Of a stretch of DNA of 57,451 bases, positions 53,346 through 57,451 are shown piece after piece. The notes below the pieces were generated by a model. That model ran no database searches. It was not told the DNA's origin and saw nothing but the letters and a program-made list of their open reading frames with translations. Source of the DNA: Alteromonadaceae bacterium UBA2620 (GTDB lineage: Bacteria; Pseudomonadota; Gammaproteobacteria; Enterobacterales; Alteromonadaceae); NCBI GenBank assembly GCA_002339125.1, contig DDJQ01000107.1:23386-80836 (forward strand), written 5' to 3'. Position numbers and translations under genes: made by a program. Within the stretch, counting starts at the first letter, position 1. Every line of letters begins with the position of its first letter.

Positions 53346-55463
53346 CTAATCCAAGAATGGCGATCGCATTTCTGTTACACCGATCAGCTGCACCGGACGG
53401 TTCAGCATCTGGCCGCCATCCCGGGCAATAGGTACCCATGGGAACTGGCCGCGCCCCGTAGCTGGCTGCAGAATAAACAGATCCAGCGGCACCGATACAT
53501 AAAAGCCTTTAGTAAAGCTGCCTTCACCGTATTCTTCCGACGACACATTGGTAAATGAGGCAAATGCGCCTACCACAATGCCACTGTCGAAGCGTTTGGC
53601 GAAGTCGATATTGATACCGCGATCCTTAGCAAGGAACTGCCCTACGCTGGCTCTGATACGCGTATCCGGCAGAAAATCAGGCTGATAGTAAGCCGAGGCA
53701 AAACCGGTGGCCGCCGAATAATCCATAAAGGCCGTTGTGCTATCCGGGTCGCGCTGTTTCACGTAGTTGATATCCACACCGAAGGCAAAGTTACTGTCGA
53801 TGGGGCGATACATAATTTCGCCGCCTACACCGCCGAACATGGTTTCCAGATAGCCGCCATAGCCCTGGTAATACCAATTATCCGCCAGTCTGTCGGACCA
53901 CTGCATAAACACCGTATCAAGGGTTATCATTGGCCCGGTAACATACTCACGAACCCGGGTTCTTACCCGCGGCAAAAAGGCTTCTTCGGCATCTACGGTA
54001 AAGTTAAATTTATCGAAGTTATCCAGCAACGTGGTACGGATCCCACCATAGATCCCCAGATGCTCATTAAACTTATAGCCCACACTGCTCAGCAGCCCGA
54101 TTTGGTATAAATAAAAATCTTCCGGGTTACCGAAGGTCTGCGTCCAGAAAAACTTGGTAGAGAAAAAAGCACCCGTAGCGCGATGTGGCTCGTAGGCATC
54201 AACCTGTTGCTGGGTGGGTGAAACACGCCGATAGGTATCTTCTACACTACTCTCTGGTACGCTATACGTTGCATGTTCACGGAACTTAGCGGCATCAATA
54301 ACGGTATCCACCATCGGGACATTATTGCTTTGTTCAACCAGGTGATATTGCTGAATAGATTCTGGCAGCTCTGAGGCCAGAATACGGCCAACCCGCTCAA
54401 CGCCCTCATTGCGGTCGCGATATCTCGTTTGCAGGCCATAAAAAGTGGCCTGCTCATCGTCGATTTCGAGGTCAGTGATCACATAGCCCCCATTACGGCG
54501 CAGATCGTTATAAAGCTTCTGACGATTCACTGCGGCAGCGTTTTCTGGCGGTTTAATGCCTTGAATTTCACGCGGTGGATTATCAATTTTGACCTGACTA
54601 ACAGTATGCATATTCAGCTTATAGCTCACGCCAAAGCCGATAGTATTGCCGCGCTGATAATTAAGTGAAAAATCAAAGTTATTCCAGCGGTAGACAGCAC
54701 CAAAGTTCCAGCGGGAGTCCTGCTCCAGGACACCGGCGCGGTCCTGCTGGTAATTATTCCCTTCAAACTCTGCTTTGAAACTCAGACCTTCCAGCGGAGT
54801 CTGATACTCTACCCCGCCAAATACCGCCATAGACCCTTTAAAGAAGTTCTGGTAATCAACCTTACCGCCGCGGCCAGAAAAGCCGTCCGGGCGCTCGCAG
54901 AAGCTGTCTCTGAGCTCACAAAAAGGGTTAGTGATATCGTTCTGATAACCTAAGTGCCCCCAGCCTAAACCAAGGTGAAAATCGAATGGCCCTACCGCTT
55001 TACTGGCATTAACAAACTCGCTTTCAAAAAAGCCGGTACCGCCGAAATCTCTGAAACCCACCGAGATATCCGGTAAATAATAGCTTTCTTCCCACAGGCG
55101 GAATTTTACGTCGAGGCCTTTATCTTTCAGGGTTTGGTCACCACTAAAGTCGTCGACATTGCTGTATAGCCGGGTACGCACGTCGGTGTACCGGGCGGTA
55201 GCTTCCATCCAGGGGAACAACTGCAGACTGACCGACATAAAGCGGTATTCCTGGTTGTCGGTGTAACTCATCGACAGGGCGCCTTCCGGCATCATCCGGG
55301 CCGTTGGCGTTTGCCAGAGTCCTACACCACCCTGCACCATCTGACTGGGGGTTACTGAGTAAGACGTTGGCTGATCGGATTCGTCAGCCCGGGTCTGCGG
55401 CACGGCTGCCATGCAGGCCAGCGCCAGAGTCGACAAAGAGAAAGAAAAACGCGGAGCAGCCAA
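53346..55463 (-). CDS. yjbH: YjbH-family outer-membrane exopolysaccharide protein
   Basis: 705 residues with a signal peptide (ending PQTRADESDQ). Family traits include TSYSVTPSQMVQGGVGLWQTPTARMMPEGALSM near the N-terminus, long beta-barrel-like stretches, GKVDYQNFFKG, and RAGGLSF-like GLSFKAEFEGNNY. YjbH/GfcD proteins form large double-barrel outer-membrane components of capsule/exopolysaccharide export operons. It is the last gene of the yjbE-F-G-H-like operon; GfcC-like precedes it by 2 bp. Confidence 0.9.
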   Translation of the reverse strand: MAAPRFSFSLSTLALACMAAVPQTRADESDQPTSYSVTPSQMVQGGVGLWQTPTARMMPEGALSMSYTDNQEYRFMSVSLQLFPWMEATARYTDVRTRLYSNVDDFSGDQTLKDKGLDVKFRLWEESYYLPDISVGFRDFGGTGFFESEFVNASKAVGPFDFHLGLGWGHLGYQNDITNPFCELRDSFCERPDGFSGRGGKVDYQNFFKGSMAVFGGVEYQTPLEGLSFKAEFEGNNYQQDRAGVLEQDSRWNFGAVYRWNNFDFSLNYQRGNTIGFGVSYKLNMHTVSQVKIDNPPREIQGIKPPENAAAVNRQKLYNDLRRNGGYVITDLEIDDEQATFYGLQTRYRDRNEGVERVGRILASELPESIQQYHLVEQSNNVPMVDTVIDAAKFREHATYSVPESSVEDTYRRVSPTQQQVDAYEPHRATGAFFSTKFFWTQTFGNPEDFYLYQIGLLSSVGYKFNEHLGIYGGIRTTLLDNFDKFNFTVDAEEAFLPRVRTRVREYVTGPMITLDTVFMQWSDRLADNWYYQGYGGYLETMFGGVGGEIMYRPIDSNFAFGVDINYVKQRDPDSTTAFMDYSAATGFASAYYQPDFLPDTRIRASVGQFLAKDRGINIDFAKRFDSGIVVGAFASFTNVSSEEYGEGSFTKGFYVSVPLDLFILQPATGRGQFPWVPIARDGGQMLNRPVQLIGVTEMRSPFLD

Positions 55464-55465
55464 GG

Positions 55466-56197
55466 TTACATCCTATGCATCATAAGTTGGGCGATTTTGT
55501 CATTGAGCGGACCAATACGGTCGAAAAACAGCTCATCCTGAAGCGGTATAAATATTTCACTGCCGGGCATCGGTTTAACAAACTGGCGATTCCAGTAGGC
55601 GATACCAAGCTTTTTCACGTCACCATCGGGTTCGAGCAAATAGGCAATATCCCGATGGGCATTGGCCGCCAAATCGACGCTGTCGATATAATCTGTAACT
55701 GTTAGCCCGGTTTTAAACGGTAACGCCGTGGCCTGTTGCACCATGCCAGTGAGCCGAACCACCTGTGAGCGTTGCTTAAAACGAATATAGTACTCACCGG
55801 TATTGAACTGAGGGTTAAGGGCAGGATTAAGCCGTGCCTGATCATAATCAACAATCACGTTGAGACGGCGCATCAACTGCCAACTGCCTATTTCCTGATA
55901 CAACGCTGAAAGCTGGCGATATTCCGAACTGCCCTTAGACTGCTCACGGATCAGCGCTGCCAGTTGTTGCAGAATATCTGCCCGTTGCTGCTCTATTTCA
56001 GGCGCATTTAACTGGTAAACCGCCGCATTAGCCCAGTACTGAGTAGGCTTTTGTTCAACGATAGACAATACCGTGGCCAGGCGCACCGGGCGGTCGAAGG
56101 TATAAATCTGGCCGGCCACATTGAAAGTCACTGCGATGTCTGCAGTGGCTGAATAAGAAAGCAAACCGAGCATCATACAAAGTACACGTAACATCAA
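55466..56197 (-). CDS. GfcC/YjbG-like exopolysaccharide protein
   Basis: 243 residues with signal peptide MMLRVLCMMLGLLSYSATA. The C-terminal two-thirds matches the GfcC/YjbG plan (two beta-grasp SLBB-like domains and a C-terminal amphipathic helix): RLNVIVDYDQARLNPALNPQF, GMVQQATALPFKTGLTVTDYID and FIPLQDELFFDRIG, which includes the capsule-protein signature. Periplasmic. Its start overlaps the stop of the yjbF-like gene by 4 nt. Confidence 0.88.
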   Translation of the reverse strand: MMLRVLCMMLGLLSYSATADIAVTFNVAGQIYTFDRPVRLATVLSIVEQKPTQYWANAAVYQLNAPEIEQQRADILQQLAALIREQSKGSSEYRQLSALYQEIGSWQLMRRLNVIVDYDQARLNPALNPQFNTGEYYIRFKQRSQVVRLTGMVQQATALPFKTGLTVTDYIDSVDLAANAHRDIAYLLEPDGDVKKLGIAYWNRQFVKPMPGSEIFIPLQDELFFDRIGPLNDKIAQLMMHRM

Positions 56198-56889
56198 TTT
56201 GCCTCCCTGGCGTTAATCAGGCGGGCGATACGGCTCACAAATGTCATTTTCATCAGATCGGAATTCGGCGTAGCTTTCTGTTCGCTGTAAATAATCTGCC
56301 CGCTGGTCTGTTCCAGCCAGTAGACGTTTTGCCAGGATGTCTCATGAGTCCAGTAGGGTTTATCAATATCGATGGAAACCGTTTCGGTGACCGGAATTAC
56401 GGTGAATGCTTTATCGTAAAACGTGACCTGTTGTGGGGCGCCGCGCTGCCACTGAGAATCCACTGGCAGGCCATAGTGGTGTTCTTCCACATCGATATGG
56501 TATTGCCAGCTAGTGTCTGATAGTTGCGAGGTGGCTCTGAGCGGATTGCCCTGGAGGTTATCGGTGTACTGCAGGTCGACATCCAGACCGGAGATACGGA
56601 TAATTTTATCCTGATCCATGGCCACCACCACGTGGTCGGCCGACACCCATTTATTCTGCCCGTCCTCAATATAGGCCAGCGCCATATACACGGGTAAACG
56701 CTCACCATGCAGGACTTTAAGGAAATCAACTTTACTCTCTCTGACCTGTTGCAGAGATAACGAAGGGCCGTCTTCAAAAAATGCCAGACGCAGGGTTTCC
56801 AGGTATAACCTGTTAACATTAGAACAACCAGCCAACAGAACGCTGACGGCTACCATGATGAAAAATCGAAGAAGTGTTGCAACAGACAT
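56194..56889 (-). CDS. yjbF: YjbF/GfcB-family lipoprotein
   Basis: 231 residues. Lipobox LLAGC (Cys22) after a hydrophobic signal; the start ATG at 56889 fits. The mature chain carries the YjbF/GfcB traits: RLYLETLRLAFFEDGPSLSLQQVRES, GERLPVYMALAYIEDGQNKWVSAD, and WHYHIDVEEHHYG-like blocks. Outer-membrane lipoprotein in exopolysaccharide operons. Separated from yjbE-like by a terminator, so transcription must read through or start again. Confidence 0.88.
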   Translation of the reverse strand: MSVATLLRFFIMVAVSVLLAGCSNVNRLYLETLRLAFFEDGPSLSLQQVRESKVDFLKVLHGERLPVYMALAYIEDGQNKWVSADHVVVAMDQDKIIRISGLDVDLQYTDNLQGNPLRATSQLSDTSWQYHIDVEEHHYGLPVDSQWQRGAPQQVTFYDKAFTVIPVTETVSIDIDKPYWTHETSWQNVYWLEQTSGQIIYSEQKATPNSDLMKMTFVSRIARLINAREAN

Positions 56890-56931
56890 GAAAGACTCGG
56901 TTCAGCCTAATGTAATTCCATAACCAATAAA

Positions 56932-56954
56932 AAAGCCGCCCAACAGGCGGCTTT
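56932..56954 (-). terminator. Terminator/attenuator between yjbE-like and yjbF-like genes
   Basis: Nine-bp stem (GGCGGCTTT/AAAGCCGCC) with loop CAACA, followed on the minus strand by a U-tract. It lies 17 nt past the yjbE-like stop, so most transcripts would end there, with a lower level continuing into yjbFGH. Confidence 0.85.
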
Positions 56955-56970
56955 CTAAAACTGTTTTCGC

Positions 56971-57342
56971 TTACTGAGGAACAGTAGGCAAATAAGTAGT
57001 TGTTACTGGTACAGTGATAGTAGTAGTTACACCGTTAGTAACAGTAGTAGTCAGGGTATTTGTTACGTTGTAGCAAATGCCGTCTACCAGGTCGTCACCA
57101 GCAGAACACTCTGGGTCTGGATCAACTGGGCCTGGGCCATCAGGGGTAGTATTAGTATCGTTACTAGCGATAACTGAGCCAACTACTGCAGCGGCGATTA
57201 CACCACCAGCAATACCAGCAGCACCTAAGCCACCTAAGCCAGCACCAGCGCCACCAGCACCTGCTGCACCGCCCTCTTGTTGTGCATTCGCAGACATTGC
57301 CATAGCGGCAGTGATCAGCGTAATAAGCAATGATTTTTTCAT
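56971..57342 (-). CDS. yjbE: YjbE-like small exported Gly/Ala-rich protein
   Basis: 123 residues: signal peptide ending SANAQ, then a Gly/Ala-rich hydrophobic block (AGAGGAGAGLGGLGAAGIAGGVIAAAVVGSVIA, about 22-60). An acidic Pro-rich stretch (PDGPGPVDPDPE), one Cys pair (CSAGDDLVDGIC) and a Thr/Val repeat end (TTTVTNGVTTTITVPVTTTY) follow. This matches YjbE/GfcA-type first genes of yjbEFGH operons in position and composition. The strong terminator after it suggests it is made in excess over the others. AGGA precedes the ATG. Confidence 0.8.
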   Translation of the reverse strand: MKKSLLITLITAAMAMSANAQQEGGAAGAGGAGAGLGGLGAAGIAGGVIAAAVVGSVIASNDTNTTPDGPGPVDPDPECSAGDDLVDGICYNVTNTLTTTVTNGVTTTITVPVTTTYLPTVPQ

Positions 57343-57451
57343 GTTTAGTCCTTTCTATGGGATATCCGCCAAGTGACCATACTAAAGCATTTTTACCGGC
57401 AGATCACTAGGGTTGGCGTAAAAAAGTCAGGGCAACCGCATACTTTTACCC

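Overview
The window looks like chromosome from a marine-type gammaproteobacterium, most likely Alteromonadales/Alteromonadaceae. This rests on housekeeping gene identity and order (rep, ubiK, ubiA, glpEG, kbl-tdh, kdkA-coaD-mutM, rpmB-rpmG, yjbEFGH-like), on a long TonB-dependent receptor, and on two GGDEF/EAL proteins. No database search was possible, so the taxonomic call is inference.

Region by region. (1) 1-7.7 kb is an aromatic/plant-phenolic catabolism locus: a PobR-like regulator divergent from pobA, a DUF1285 gene, an AraC regulator, a secreted tannase/feruloyl-esterase lipoprotein and a TonB-dependent receptor. Between them lies a wreck of a Tat-exported alpha-L-rhamnosidase, of which only the signal peptide and C-terminal domain survive. 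(2) 8-12.2 kb holds small membrane proteins, a CPBP protease divergent from a LysR regulator, a PEP-CTERM-like exported protein and a stand-alone mini HTH protein. (3) 12.3-21.8 kb is a minus-strand cluster of otherwise unrecognised envelope proteins (10-TM and 5-TM proteins, a lipoprotein, two single-TM proteins, one secreted protein). It is headed by an 1129-residue protein that fuses a Clp/HSP100-type AAA+ module to an FtsH-type AAA+ plus M41 zinc-protease module, without FtsH's membrane anchor. This is the best candidate in the window for an undescribed system. (4) 21.9-32.3 kb is a defence-island-like stretch next to tRNA-Arg(CCG): a hipB remnant with a perfect 19-bp palindrome, DUF3010, a WYL regulator with an unknown partner, a DUF4258-HNH pair, a methyltransferase overlapping a PLD-helicase-S24-DUF3427 protein, a broken phage replication-like gene, and an AvcD-like deoxycytidylate deaminase preceded by a short ORF/RNA in the position of AvcI. 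(5) 32.5-57.4 kb is mostly core genome: a serine-hydrolase-like protein, cytochrome c5, a GAF-GAF-GGDEF-EAL protein with a degenerate EAL site, rep, ubiK, ubiA, a FliL-like gene, glpG-glpE, tdh-kbl, a binding-protein/porin/GGDEF-EAL operon, LPS-core genes (GT9, kdkA), coaD, mutM, rpmG-rpmB and a yjbEFGH-like exopolysaccharide operon.

How the genes may work together: region 1 would import and de-esterify phenolic esters and hydroxylate 4-hydroxybenzoate to protocatechuate (no pca genes are in view). Region 3 suggests a soluble unfoldase-protease tied to an inner-membrane/lipoprotein assembly. Region 4 combines several unrelated anti-phage strategies (nucleotide depletion, restriction-like helicase/nuclease) with mobile-element debris, as expected of a tRNA-linked defence hotspot.
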